A stretch of DNA of 64,000 nucleotides from DASSKK01 sp035690495 (GCA_035690495.1 DASSKK010000015.1:11566-75565); one strand, 5' to 3'; counted from the stretch's first letter, positions 13,794 to 26,351 are shown. Numbers and translations are program-made. Notes: generated by a model not told the origin, from the sequence alone.

Positions 13794-14393
13794 ATGCGAC
13801 CCGAAGACGAGGACGTTCCTTGGATCCGGCAGCTGCCCGCGGTCCTCGGCGGCCTGCTCGTGGTCGCTCTCCTCGTCGGCGCCGTCATCGCGGTGATCGG
13901 GCTCAGCGTGGCCAAGCTCACCGGGATCGGCTCGGCGGCGGCTGGCCCCACCGACCAGACCAGCCTGTTCGTCCCGAGCCAGCAGCCCACGACGCGTCCG
14001 CAGGTCTACCCCTTCCCGTCGCAGTCGAGCTCGCCGCACGGGGGCAAGGACGGCACCTCGACCGGCGACCCTTCTGTCTCCGAGTCGTCGCCGAGCCCGT
14101 CGCCCACGCACACCCGTCAACCCCCGCCGATCTCCCTGCAGGCCTATCCCCTCCAGGTGTCCCCCGGCGCGCGGATCCACCTGACCGGCGTCTACTCCGC
14201 CGGTGAGGGTGCCGTGCTCCAGGTCCAGGAGATGACCGCGGGTCACTGGGCCGACTTCCCGGTCACCGCCACCGTCAGCGGCGGCGCGTTCACGACGTAC
14301 GTGATCACCAGCCACACCGGACCGACAAAGTTCCGGATGCTCGACAGGACCACCGGTCGGCACTCCGGGACGGTCACCGTCCAGATCGGATGA
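13794..14393 (+). CDS. Membrane-anchored protein with Ser/Thr/Pro linker and beta domain
   Basis: This 199-residue protein has no recognised family. A hydrophobic helix (about residues 15-40, LPAVLGGLLVVALLVGAV onward) follows a short acidic cytoplasmic start. A low-complexity Ser/Thr/Pro linker (about 60-115) leads to a C-terminal beta-rich domain starting ISLQAYPLQVSPGARIHLTG and ending SGTVTVQIG, similar in shape to Ig-like or SbsA-like modules. It is probably a type II anchored extracytoplasmic protein. ATG 13794 keeps only a short N-terminus before the membrane helix. It is divergent from the propeller lipoprotein, 156 bases apart, and both are surface proteins, so co-regulation is possible. 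Confidence 0.7.
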   Translation: MRPEDEDVPWIRQLPAVLGGLLVVALLVGAVIAVIGLSVAKLTGIGSAAAGPTDQTSLFVPSQQPTTRPQVYPFPSQSSSPHGGKDGTSTGDPSVSESSPSPSPTHTRQPPPISLQAYPLQVSPGARIHLTGVYSAGEGAVLQVQEMTAGHWADFPVTATVSGGAFTTYVITSHTGPTKFRMLDRTTGRHSGTVTVQIG

Positions 14394-14855
14394 TCACCGA
14401 CCGCAGCGGTCCACACGCTCCCAAGGCCACTCGGCGGCGAGCCACTCGGCGACTGCGTCGGCGAGCGGCACATCGAGGTCTGCCCGGTCGGCGCGCACCC
14501 ACGACTGGACGGTGACGTCGTAGTCCGGTGACGTCGTGGGATACACATAGACGCAGCCGATGACGACGTCATCCTCGGCCGGGTCGAGAACGGTGAACGT
14601 GAACCCCTTGCCGGCCGCGAAGTCGGCCGCATGCCGACGCAGATCGGCGAGATTGGCCTCGAGCGACATCCCGTCCGGCGGTGGCCAGCTCCCGTCCGGA
14701 TAGCCCGGGGTCGCTCGGATGTGCTCGATGCTCGACGTCCACGCCTCGTGGTCGGCGGCATTGTGCTGCGGGCCCAATGGCTCGAGACGGAACCGATCTG
14801 TGACAAGGGAGGTCGGCGGATCGAAGCCCACCGGTACGAATGCCTCAGAGGTCAT
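14394..14855 (-). CDS. GNAT-family N-acetyltransferase-like protein
   Basis: This 153-residue protein is probably an acetyl-CoA-dependent acetyltransferase. The family start LVTDRFRLEPLGPQHNAADHEAW is followed by FTFTVLDPAEDDVVIGCVYVYP, which is the central GNAT strand pair, and VQSWVRADRADLD. The usual R/Q-x-x-G-x-G/A CoA loop is not clear, so activity is uncertain. It lies 9 bases after the truncated NDH-2-like gene on the same strand and is probably cotranscribed. Its stop abuts the stop of the convergent membrane-protein gene. Confidence 0.72.
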   Translation of the reverse strand: MTSEAFVPVGFDPPTSLVTDRFRLEPLGPQHNAADHEAWTSSIEHIRATPGYPDGSWPPPDGMSLEANLADLRRHAADFAAGKGFTFTVLDPAEDDVVIGCVYVYPTTSPDYDVTVQSWVRADRADLDVPLADAVAEWLAAEWPWERVDRCGR

Positions 14856-14864
14856 GGCTGGACT

Positions 14865-15578
14865 CTACCGATCGCCGTCAGCGTGGCTGGGGGTCGCGGA
14901 GGGCTGCGCGCTGGCACCTGATGTGTCGAGCGGTACGGCCCCGGAACGGATCAGCCCGAACTCCACCGCCTGCCTCGGCAGCGCGGCATCGAGCGTCCAG
15001 TCGCTCGCGACCCGGATCCGGTTGGCAGGCAGGGACAGCAGGTGGTAGCCGCGTGTGACCGCCTTATAGCCGGCGCCCACGACCACGAACGTGCAGCGGG
15101 CATCGCGTTCGGCCCCGTCGTCGCCGGCATCGGCGAGCTCGATCTGCCGGATGAGATGGTCACGCAAGTACAGCGCCTCGGCGACGCTTCGATACCCGTG
15201 CGCGTGCTCGGCGACGCCGGGCATCGGCAGCAGCTTGTTCGTGCTGCCGGCGGCCAACACCAGCCAGTCGTAGCGCACCTGCCGGCGGTTGCCCTCGGGA
15301 TCAACCATGTCGACTCTGCGCGCGTCGAGGTCGATGCCGTCGACCCGGGCGAGGAGCAGCCGCGCCGACGGGCACGCCGTGTGCAGTGACACAGCCACTC
15401 GCCGCGGGTCGAGCACGCTGCCCGTGACCTCGGGCAGCAGCGGCAGGTAGAGGAAGTAGTCGGTGGGGTTGATCATGGTGATCTCGACGGCCCCCTTTCG
15501 GGCCAGCCGCCCCAGTCCACGCGCGGCTTCGACGCCAGCGAAGCCGGCACCGACGATCACCACTTGCTGCCGATCCAT
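14865..15578 (-). pseudogene. NDH-2-like flavoprotein with a large in-frame deletion
   Basis: The 237-residue frame reads as the N-terminal FAD-binding part of a type II NADH dehydrogenase (GAGFAGVEAARGLGR at residues 10-24, then YFLYLPLLPEV and LVLAAGSTNK). It runs to the start of the second, NADH-binding Rossmann loop, RCTFVVVGAGY (to residue 171). The next residue begins a sequence typical of the family's C-terminus: KAVTRGYHLLSLPANRIR, then DWTLDAALPRQAVEFGL. Full-length relatives have about 400-450 residues, so roughly 170-200 residues, including most of the NADH domain, are absent with no frame change. The join is near base 15066. NADH oxidation is unlikely; FAD binding might survive. 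ATG 15578 was used; an upstream start at 15617 is possible. Confidence 0.8.
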
Positions 15579-15693
15579 CTGCTGTCCCGTTCGAGGCGCG
15601 AGGTGTGGGTTTGGCACCCCATCCTCTCCTACGCCGACCGCGGGTCGGCGAGTAGCAACTCCTGAGCAGCCACACCCTCAGGCACTCGCCATC

Positions 15694-15709
15694 GTGACGT
15701 AGGTCACAT
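15694..15709. promoter_or_regulatory. CRP/GlxR-like operator
   Basis: CGTGA-CGTAGG-TCACA matches the actinobacterial CRP/GlxR consensus TGTGA-N6-TCACA at 9 of 10 fixed positions. It lies 116 bases upstream of the NDH-2-like gene on the minus strand and 179 bases before dnaK. Respiratory genes are frequent CRP targets in mycobacteria, which favours the flavoprotein as the regulated gene. Confidence 0.5.
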
Positions 15710-15760
15710 CCGTCGCCGGAAACAACGCCAGGCCCGATGCGTTGACACCTATGACGGGAG

Positions 15761-15779
15761 TTGAGCCGACTTGGCTCAG
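15761..15779. promoter_or_regulatory. HAIR operator for HspR upstream of dnaK
   Basis: TTGAGC-N7-GCTCAG is an inverted repeat that matches the HspR-associated HAIR consensus (CTTGAGT-N7-ACTCAAG) in its TTGAG/CTCA core and spacing. It lies 108 bases before the dnaK ATG. HspR is encoded in the same operon, so this is the expected autoregulatory site. The 309-base stretch 15579-15887 otherwise holds the CRP-like site and a possible SigR-type promoter (GGAAC at 15719, GTT at 15741) but no gene. Confidence 0.75.
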
Positions 15780-15887
15780 GTTATTTGCCTCCCGGGCGAG
15801 CGCCCGGCAGGATGGGCCTGACTGACTCCCACATCGAACTCACCCGGTCCGCAGAGTGCGGCGCCGGTCGCACATGGAGGTAGCAAC

Positions 15888-17749
<1,862 letters not shown>

Positions 17750-17753
<4 letters not shown>

Positions 17754-18394
17754 GTCAAGAGCAGTACCCGACCGAGCCGCAGCGCTCAGCCGACGACGAG
17801 CGGGGGCCGGCGGAGACGCCGGCCTCCGCCCCGGCCGATCCACCGGGCACAGAGCCGGCCGACCAGACCGACGAGGAGCCGGACGAGCTCGACGTCGCCC
17901 AGCGGGCGGTGACGGCTCTGACCGACGACCTCAAGAGACTGCAGGCCGAGTACGTCAACTACAAGCGGAGGGTCGACCGGGACCGCGAGCTGGTGCTGCA
18001 GAACGCCAAGTTCTCGGTGCTCGCGGCGATGCTCCCGGTGCTCGACGACTTGGACCGGGCCCGTGAGCACGGTGAGCTCGAGGGCGGCTTCAAGGCCGTC
18101 GCCGACTCGTTGGAGCGGATCGTCGCCGCCCAGGGGCTGATCAAGTTCGGCCGCCCGGGCGACGAGTTCGATCCGCGCTTCCACGAGGCGCTGTTGCACT
18201 CCCACTCTCCGGACGTGACCGCCACGACGTGCCAGACCATCGTCAGCGCCGGCTACCAGATCGGCGACCGCGTGGTCCGGCCGGCGCGGGTCACCGTGGT
18301 CGATCCCGAGCCTTCTCCGGGCGAGCCCTTCGACGGAGCTCAGGAACCACCTGCCGAGACCGACGAGACCGACGAGCAGACTCCCGAGGAGTGA
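17750..18394 (+). CDS. grpE: Nucleotide exchange factor GrpE
   Basis: This 214-residue protein is GrpE, which speeds ADP release from DnaK. A disordered acidic N-terminus (about 60 residues rich in E, P and A) precedes the long dimerisation helix with DDLKRLQAEYVNYKRRVDRD and the beta-wing with FDPRFHEALLHSHS, GYQIGDRVVRPARVTV. The GTG start at 17750 overlaps the dnaK stop (GTGA), giving tight coupling of the pair. It ends with an acidic tail. It is part of the HspR-controlled operon. Confidence 0.96.
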
Positions 18395-18437
18395 TCTCCA
18401 CCAGCTCGAACGAACGGGCAGAAAGGCAGGTGCGCCG

Positions 18438-19598
18438 GTGACGAACTCCGACTGGGCGAACAAGGACTTCTACAAGGTCCTCGGTGTGCCCAAGGACGCG
18501 TCGGCCGCCGACATCAAGAAGGCCTATCGGAAGCTGGCCCGCGACAACCATCCGGACTCGCATCCGGGCGACCGCGCCGCCGAGGATCGCTTCAAGGCGA
18601 TCGCCGAGGCCTACGACGTGATCGGCGACGCCACCAAGCGCAAGGAGTACGACGAGCTGCGCTCGATGGCAGGCAGCTTCGGACCGTTCACCGGCGGTGG
18701 CGGCGGTCAGCCGTTCGACCTCAACGACCTTTTCGGGCACGGCACGCCAGGCGGCACCGGCGGGGGCTTCGGCGACCTGTTCGGCAACGTCTTCGGTGGT
18801 GGCCGCGCTCGGCGCAGCCAGCCACGCCGGGGTGCGGACCTGGAGACCGACGCCACGATCGGTTTCGTCGACTCGATCGACGGTGTGACCGTCTCGTTGA
18901 GGCTGTCGTCGGACGCCCCTTGCCCGGACTGCTCGGGGACCGGCGCGCGCGCCGGCACCATGCCTCGGGTCTGCCCCGACTGCGAGGGAGTCGGCATGCG
19001 GGCCGCCTCGGTTGGCGGAGCGTTCACGATGAACGAGACCTGCCCGACCTGTCGTGGTCGCGGCCTCGTCGTCGACGATCCCTGCCCCACCTGCCATGGC
19101 TCCGGCCGGGGCCTGTCGAACCGCACCATCTCGGCTCGCATCCCCGCGGGCGTCAAGGACGGCCAGCGGATCAGGATCCGCGGCAAGGGTGCCGCCGGCG
19201 AGCAGGGCGGACCGAACGGCGACCTCTACGTCACGGTCAAGGTCGCCGCCCACCCGCTGTTCGGACGCAAGGGCGACAACCTGACGCTCGAGGTGCCTGT
19301 CGGTTTCGACGAGGCTGCCCTCGGCGCCGACGTCAAGGTGCCGACGTTGAACGGATCGCCGGTCACCGTCAAGATTCCCCCCGGCACCCCGAACGGACGG
19401 ACCTTCCGGGTCCGGGGCCGAGGTGTAGTTCGCAGAGACGGCCACGGCGCCGGATCGAGGGGCGACCTGCTGGTGACCGTCAACGTCCAGGTGCCGGCCT
19501 CGCTCTCCGAGCAGGCCCGCTCAGCCGTCGAGGCCTACCGGGCCGCGAGCGTCGGCGGGGACCTCCGGGCGAACCTGTTCGAGGGGAGCGCACGATGA
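18438..19598 (+). CDS. dnaJ: Chaperone DnaJ, type I (Hsp40)
   Basis: This 386-residue class I Hsp40 delivers clients to DnaK and stimulates its ATPase. The J domain (about 8-75, DFYKVLGVPKDASAADIKKA) carries the HPD motif in NHPDSHPGD. A Gly/Phe-rich region follows, then a zinc-finger domain with four repeats: CPDCSGTG, CPDCEGVG, CPTCRGRG and CPTCHGSG. The C-terminal substrate domains end near residue 375. GTG 18438 follows grpE by 43 bases. The 3' end overlaps hspR by four bases (ATGA). This matches the DnaJ1 copy that is always linked to dnaK in actinobacteria. Confidence 0.97.
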   Translation: MTNSDWANKDFYKVLGVPKDASAADIKKAYRKLARDNHPDSHPGDRAAEDRFKAIAEAYDVIGDATKRKEYDELRSMAGSFGPFTGGGGGQPFDLNDLFGHGTPGGTGGGFGDLFGNVFGGGRARRSQPRRGADLETDATIGFVDSIDGVTVSLRLSSDAPCPDCSGTGARAGTMPRVCPDCEGVGMRAASVGGAFTMNETCPTCRGRGLVVDDPCPTCHGSGRGLSNRTISARIPAGVKDGQRIRIRGKGAAGEQGGPNGDLYVTVKVAAHPLFGRKGDNLTLEVPVGFDEAALGADVKVPTLNGSPVTVKIPPGTPNGRTFRVRGRGVVRRDGHGAGSRGDLLVTVNVQVPASLSEQARSAVEAYRAASVGGDLRANLFEGSAR

Positions 19599-20005
19599 CC
19601 CGCCGGTCGCACTTCGACGCGATCGCGTCCTCGACGCAGCCCGGGCCCGACGTACCGGTGTACGTGATCAGCGTCGCCGCCGAGCTGACCGGGCTGCATC
19701 CTCAGACGCTGCGCTCCTACGACCGGCTCGGACTGGTCACTCCCGGCAGGACCGGCGGCGGTGGGCGGCGCTACTCCTGGCACGACATCGAGGTGCTGCG
19801 CGAGGTCGCCGAGCTGACCGGCTCGGGGATCGGCCTGGAGGGCGTGCGCCGGATCCTCGAGCTCGAACACCACGTCGACGCGTTGCGAGTCCGGGTCACC
19901 GAGCTCGAAGAGCAGCTGGCGGCCGCCGAGCTGGCCCTGCGCGAGCGCAACCTGCCCGCGGTGCGCGCTCGCCAGTCGGTCGCGGTCTGGCGCCGCCGTC
20001 CGTAG
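19595..20005 (+). CDS. hspR: Heat-shock repressor HspR (MerR family)
   Basis: This 136-residue MerR-family repressor controls the dnaK regulon in actinobacteria by binding HAIR repeats, with DnaK as corepressor in studied relatives. The helix-turn-helix and wing are clear: VISVAAELTGLHPQTLRSYD, RLGLVTPGRTGGGGRRYS, and DIEVLREVAEL. A coiled-coil helix (about 85-115) follows. ATG 19595 overlaps the dnaJ stop (ATGA). A HAIR-like site is present upstream of dnaK, so the loop of autoregulation is complete in this window. Confidence 0.95.
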   Translation: MTRRSHFDAIASSTQPGPDVPVYVISVAAELTGLHPQTLRSYDRLGLVTPGRTGGGGRRYSWHDIEVLREVAELTGSGIGLEGVRRILELEHHVDALRVRVTELEEQLAAAELALRERNLPAVRARQSVAVWRRRP

Positions 20006-20031
20006 CCGGTCGGCAGAGACGAAGGAATGAC

Positions 20032-22614
<2,583 letters not shown>

Positions 22615-22627
22615 TGGAATGGGCGCC

Positions 22628-23707
22628 ATGACCGACCCGGAGCCCCTGCCCCGACCGCGCCAGGTGGTGGTGGCCGGCGTGCTGGGTCTGTTCGGGAGCC
22701 TGCTCCTGCTCGTCGTGCTGTTCGACGCGATGGGCCGGGTGCACTCCTCGCAGATGCGGGCCCAGGTGCGCTCCATGCTCAGCCAGCCGCCCGGCGACGG
22801 CCTGGGCATGACGGTGGAGCAGGTGCTGGACATCGTGCGCGGGGTGGTGCTCTTCGACGGCGCGCTCGCGGCGGCCGCCGTCGTGCTGGCCGGGTTCGCA
22901 CTGACCCGCCACAACGGTGCGCGGATCGGGTTCACCGTGGTGGCGGCGGTGCTGCTGGTGACCGGGCCGGTCGCTGGCAGTGTGGTCCCGGTCATCGATG
23001 CCGTTGCCGCGGCTCTGCTTTGGGCCCGGCCGTCCCGTGACTGGTTCGCCGGGCGGGCCGCCGCGCCGGCGCAGCCCCTGGGGGAGCGAACGCCGACGGA
23101 GTCCGAGCAGCGCCCCGAGCCGGAGCGGCCCAGACCGGCCCCGGCGGCACAGCCCTGGGCATCGTGGCCGCCCCCCGCTGCGCCATTCCCACCACCCGCC
23201 GCTCCCGGGCCGCGACCGTCGCACTCCGGATCCCGGCCCGGCAGCGTCACCGCGGCGGCGGTGCTCACCTGGGTGTCCGCGGGGGTCACCGCGCTGGCCT
23301 ACGTCGCGGTCGTGATGGTGATCATGCTGGACCGCGAGGAGCTGATCCAGACGTTGCAGCGCAACCCGAGCTATGCCCAGCTCGACATCGCCGCGGACGA
23401 CCTGATCGCCGCGCTCTGGGTGATCAGCGCACTGGCCATCTTGTGGTGCCTGTTCGCGATCGTGCTTGCGTTCTTGTCGGTGCGCGGCCTGCGCTGGTCG
23501 CGAGCCGCCCTGGTGATCTCCTCGGCGGTCGCGATCCCGGTCAGCCTGTTCGCCTTCCCCGTCGGCCTGATCAACGTGGCCGCCGCGGCCGTGACGATCA
23601 AGCTGCTCGTCACCCGCTCGGCCAGCGACTGGTTCGACTGGAACGCCGGCCACCCGGGCACCGTGCCGACGACCCGCCCTCCGCGCCCACCGCGGAACGT
23701 CTGGTAG
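22628..23707 (+). CDS. Multi-pass membrane protein with a proline-rich loop
   Basis: I do not recognise this 359-residue protein. Membrane helices are visible at about 13-33 (VVVAGVLGLFGSLLLLVVLF), 75-95, 102-122 and, after a long Pro/Ala linker (about 130-190), three more between about 195 and 330 (AAAVLTWVSAGVTALAYVAV; ALWVISALAILWCLFAIVLA; LVISSAVAIPVSLFAFPVGL). A Pro-rich end (TVPTTRPPRPPRNVW) is probably cytoplasmic. It starts 13 bases after clpB and may be cotranscribed with the heat-shock operon. ATG 22619 is an alternative start three codons earlier. Confidence 0.75.
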   Translation: MTDPEPLPRPRQVVVAGVLGLFGSLLLLVVLFDAMGRVHSSQMRAQVRSMLSQPPGDGLGMTVEQVLDIVRGVVLFDGALAAAAVVLAGFALTRHNGARIGFTVVAAVLLVTGPVAGSVVPVIDAVAAALLWARPSRDWFAGRAAAPAQPLGERTPTESEQRPEPERPRPAPAAQPWASWPPPAAPFPPPAAPGPRPSHSGSRPGSVTAAAVLTWVSAGVTALAYVAVVMVIMLDREELIQTLQRNPSYAQLDIAADDLIAALWVISALAILWCLFAIVLAFLSVRGLRWSRAALVISSAVAIPVSLFAFPVGLINVAAAAVTIKLLVTRSASDWFDWNAGHPGTVPTTRPPRPPRNVW

Positions 23708-23722
23708 CCCTCGCGACTGCGC

Positions 23723-24907
23723 TCACTGAGCACGCAGGTCGGCGTCGCCGAGCCGGCGCAATGCCTCCTCGATCACCGCGGTCTGCTTGCAGAACGCCCA
23801 CCGCACCTTGTGCCGGCCCTCCTCGACGTCGTCGTAGAACCCCTGCACGGGGATCGCCACGACGCCGGCCCGCTCGGGCAGGTCGAGGCAGAAGGCCAGC
23901 CCGTCCGGGTAGCCCAGTGCGCGCACGTCGGTGGTGACGAAGTACGTCGCCTGGGACTGCCCGGGCTCCAGGCCGAGGCCGGCGAGTCCGTCGCGGAGCA
24001 GGTCCCGCTTGGCCTCGAGCTGCTTCGCGTTGGTCTCGTAGTAGCCGGCCTCGTGGTCCAAGGCGTAGGCGATCGCCGGCTGCAGCGGTGCGGCGTTGCT
24101 GAAAGTCAGCCACTGCTTCGCTGAGTACACCGCTCCGACCAGGTCGGCCGGACCGGTTGCCCAGCCGACCTTCCAGCCGGTCAGCGAGAACGTCTTGGCC
24201 GAGCTGGAGATCGTCACGGTCCGCTCCCACATGCCCGGCAGCGTGCAGAGCGGGATGTGCTCGCGTCCGTCGAAGGCCACATGCTCGTAGACCTCGTCGG
24301 TGATGACCACCAGGTCGCGCTCGACCGCCAGCCTTGCGATCGCCTCCAGCTCTGTGCGGCTCAGCACGGCGCCGGTCGGGTTGTGCGGCGAGTTGATCAG
24401 GAGGGCGGTGGTCTGGTCGTCGACCGCTGCGGCGAGCTCGTCGACGTCGAGCTGGTACGCCGGAGCGCGCAGCGTCACCGGACGGCGTACTCCTCCCGCC
24501 ATCTCGATGCAGGCCACGTAGGAGTCGTAGAACGGCTCGAGCAGGGCGATGTGGTCGCCGGGGTTGACGAACGCGAGGATCGCCGCGGCGATCGCCTCGG
24601 TCGCTCCGGCGGTGACCACCACCTGCGCGTCGGGATCGAGGTCGAGGCCGTAGTGACGGCGCTGGTGGGCGACGATCGCGGCGCGAAGCTCGGGCACGCC
24701 GATCCCGGGCGCGTACTGGTTGCGGCCGGCGCGCATGGCCGCTGCCGCAGCATCCACCACAGAGCTCGGGCCGTCCTCGTCCGGGAAGCCCTGGCCCAGG
24801 TTGAGGGCGCCGGTCCGCTCCGCCAACGTCGACATCTCGCCGAAGATCGTCGGCGGGATCCGGTGCAGCCGGCGCGCGGTGCGCGTGTCACTCGGATTCG
24901 CAGCCAT
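23723..24907 (-). CDS. PLP-dependent aminotransferase class I/II (DapC/KAT-like)
   Basis: This 394-residue protein is a fold-type I aminotransferase. It shows NLGQGFPDEDGP near residue 36, the PLP-contact NSPHNPTGAVL, the ITDEVYEHVAFDG aspartate region and the Schiff-base lysine in SSSAKTFSLTGWKVGW. The closest remembered relatives are kynurenine aminotransferase-like enzymes and mycobacterial DapC (N-succinyldiaminopimelate aminotransferase); the substrate cannot be fixed from sequence alone. ATG 24907 gives a normal N-terminus, while the earlier in-frame start adds an unlikely leader. It is divergent from the sortase gene across 79 bases. Confidence 0.92.
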   Translation of the reverse strand: MAANPSDTRTARRLHRIPPTIFGEMSTLAERTGALNLGQGFPDEDGPSSVVDAAAAAMRAGRNQYAPGIGVPELRAAIVAHQRRHYGLDLDPDAQVVVTAGATEAIAAAILAFVNPGDHIALLEPFYDSYVACIEMAGGVRRPVTLRAPAYQLDVDELAAAVDDQTTALLINSPHNPTGAVLSRTELEAIARLAVERDLVVITDEVYEHVAFDGREHIPLCTLPGMWERTVTISSSAKTFSLTGWKVGWATGPADLVGAVYSAKQWLTFSNAAPLQPAIAYALDHEAGYYETNAKQLEAKRDLLRDGLAGLGLEPGQSQATYFVTTDVRALGYPDGLAFCLDLPERAGVVAIPVQGFYDDVEEGRHKVRWAFCKQTAVIEEALRRLGDADLRAQ

Positions 24908-24986
24908 GCTCGTGACTGTATGCGACTGCAGGCGACTGCCGAGCGTTCGGATGCGACTCTTCTCGTCGTAGGGGACAATCACTGTC

Positions 24987-25685
24987 ATGACCCAACAGAC
25001 GCAGGTGCGCCCGCCTGCTCGGCGACGGACGCGACGGGGCTCCGCGTTCTGGGTCGGGATCGTCCTCGTGCTGGCCGGGCTGGGTCTGCTCTGCTACGTC
25101 GGCTGGCAGTTCTTCGGCACCAACGTGGTGGCGGCGCACAAGCAGCACCAGATCGTGATCGCCACCAAGCGGGTCTGGCAGTCCGAGGGCTCCGGCGCGG
25201 CGTCGGCCCGCACGCACGGCGTCGTGCTGCAGGGGGCGCAGGCGCTGATCCGGATCCCGAAGTTCGGCAAGGACTACGTGATGCCGGTGCAGGCCGGGGT
25301 CTCCGACGAGGTGCTCGCCGAGGGGTTCGGCCACTTCAAGGGGACCGCGAAGCCGGGCGGCAAGGGCAACTACGCGCTCGCCGCGCACCGGGTCACTCAC
25401 GGAGAGCCGCTGCGGCACATGCCCGAGCTGCGGCCCGGCGACAAGGTGATCGTCGAGACGGAGCGGACGACGTACACCTACGTGCTCGACACCAACCCGA
25501 ACAAGCTGATCGTCCCGTTCACCAGCACCTGGGTGATCGACCCGCATCCGCACAACCCGGATCCCGGCGGTGTCCAGCCGGCGCACGACCCGCGGCTGAT
25601 CACGCTGACAACGTGCTCGGAGCTGTTCCACACCGACAACCGGATGATCGCCTTCGGCCACCTGGTCTCCAAGACGACGCGGTAG
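24987..25685 (+). CDS. Sortase (class E-like)
   Basis: This 232-residue membrane-anchored transpeptidase would attach proteins to peptidoglycan. An Arg-rich cytoplasmic start and one membrane helix (about 20-42, FWVGIVLVLAGLGLLCYVGW) precede the extracellular sortase barrel. The catalytic triad is visible: H134 in YALAAHRVTH, C210 in TLTTCSELF and R219 in HTDNRMIAFGHL. The overall pattern fits class E housekeeping sortases of high-GC actinobacteria, which recognise LAXTG signals; class assignment is moderate. No LPXTG/LAXTG substrate gene is adjacent. Confidence 0.93.
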   Translation: MTQQTQVRPPARRRTRRGSAFWVGIVLVLAGLGLLCYVGWQFFGTNVVAAHKQHQIVIATKRVWQSEGSGAASARTHGVVLQGAQALIRIPKFGKDYVMPVQAGVSDEVLAEGFGHFKGTAKPGGKGNYALAAHRVTHGEPLRHMPELRPGDKVIVETERTTYTYVLDTNPNKLIVPFTSTWVIDPHPHNPDPGGVQPAHDPRLITLTTCSELFHTDNRMIAFGHLVSKTTR

Positions 25686-25716
25686 AGACCCGATTCAGGG
25701 TGTCCGGAGCCGTCGC

Positions 25717-25787
25717 AAGCGGTCAGGTGACCGGTTTGGACAACCGAAACTGGCAGGCGAGTGCTAGAAGCGGTCAAGTGACCGGTT
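25717..25787. repeat. Two 20-bp palindromic repeats upstream of pyrE
   Basis: AAGCGGTCAGGTGACCGGTT (25717-25736) recurs at 25768-25787 with a single change (A for G at position 10). The centres are 51 bases apart, about five DNA turns, so both sites face the same side. Each copy is itself a palindrome, AAGCGGTCA / TGACCGGTT, with 9-base arms, one mismatch and a 2-base centre. They fill the 138-base gap between sortase and pyrE. This is the layout of a dimeric repressor or activator with two operators. The regulator is unknown. Confidence 0.75.
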
Positions 25788-25823
25788 CTGCTGCCTGGTC
25801 AGCCGGTCTGGCAGCATGCGGGC

Positions 25824-26351
25824 ATGACCGACGCTGCGCTCGCGCGCGACATCGACGCCCGCTGCCGGCTGACCGGCGAGTTCACGCTGCGCTCCGGCCA
25901 GGTCGCCTCGGAGTACTTCGACAAGTACCTCTTCGAGGCAGACCCGGCGCTGCTGGCTCGCGTTGCCGAGGCGGTCGAGTCGCTGCTCCCCGCGGACACC
26001 GAGCTGCTCGGCGGTCTCGAGCTCGGCGGCATCCCGATCGTCACGATGGTCAGCAGCCGGACCGGTCTGCCGGCCCTGTTCGTGCGCAAGTCGGCCAAGG
26101 AGTACGGCACCTGCAAGCTCGCCGAGGGGCCCGACGTCGCCGGCCGCCGGGTGACCCTGATCGAGGACGTGATCACCACGGGCGGCGCGGTGCGCGACGC
26201 GACCCGGGCGCTGCGAGCGGCGGGAGCCGAGGTGGACGTGGTGGTGTGCACGATCGACCGAAGCCCCGAGGGTGAGAACCCCCTGGCGGACGTCGGTCTC
26301 GAGGTCCGCTCGGTGCTCACCAAGTCGGAGCTGGACGCCGTCCGCGGCTGA
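25824..26351 (+). CDS. pyrE: Orotate phosphoribosyltransferase
   Basis: This 175-residue enzyme makes orotidine 5'-phosphate from orotate and PRPP in pyrimidine synthesis. The flexible catalytic region reads RKSAKEYGTCKLAEG and the PRPP-binding loop VTLIEDVITTGGAVRDA. The substrate side has FTLRSGQVASEYFDKY. ATG 25824 lies 36 bases after the second palindromic repeat, so these repeats are likely its operators. As in many actinobacteria, pyrE is separated from the other pyr genes. Confidence 0.96.
   Translation: MTDAALARDIDARCRLTGEFTLRSGQVASEYFDKYLFEADPALLARVAEAVESLLPADTELLGGLELGGIPIVTMVSSRTGLPALFVRKSAKEYGTCKLAEGPDVAGRRVTLIEDVITTGGAVRDATRALRAAGAEVDVVVCTIDRSPEGENPLADVGLEVRSVLTKSELDAVRG

Noticed and set aside
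15742..15770. SigA promoter starting TTGACA at 15742
   Set aside because: The -35 is perfect but no acceptable -10 lies 16-19 bases downstream (GCCGAC).
18920..19594. A long plus-strand frame continuing upstream of hspR through dnaJ
   Set aside because: The upstream part is the shifted frame of dnaJ; HspR itself begins at ATG 19595 with the ATGA overlap.
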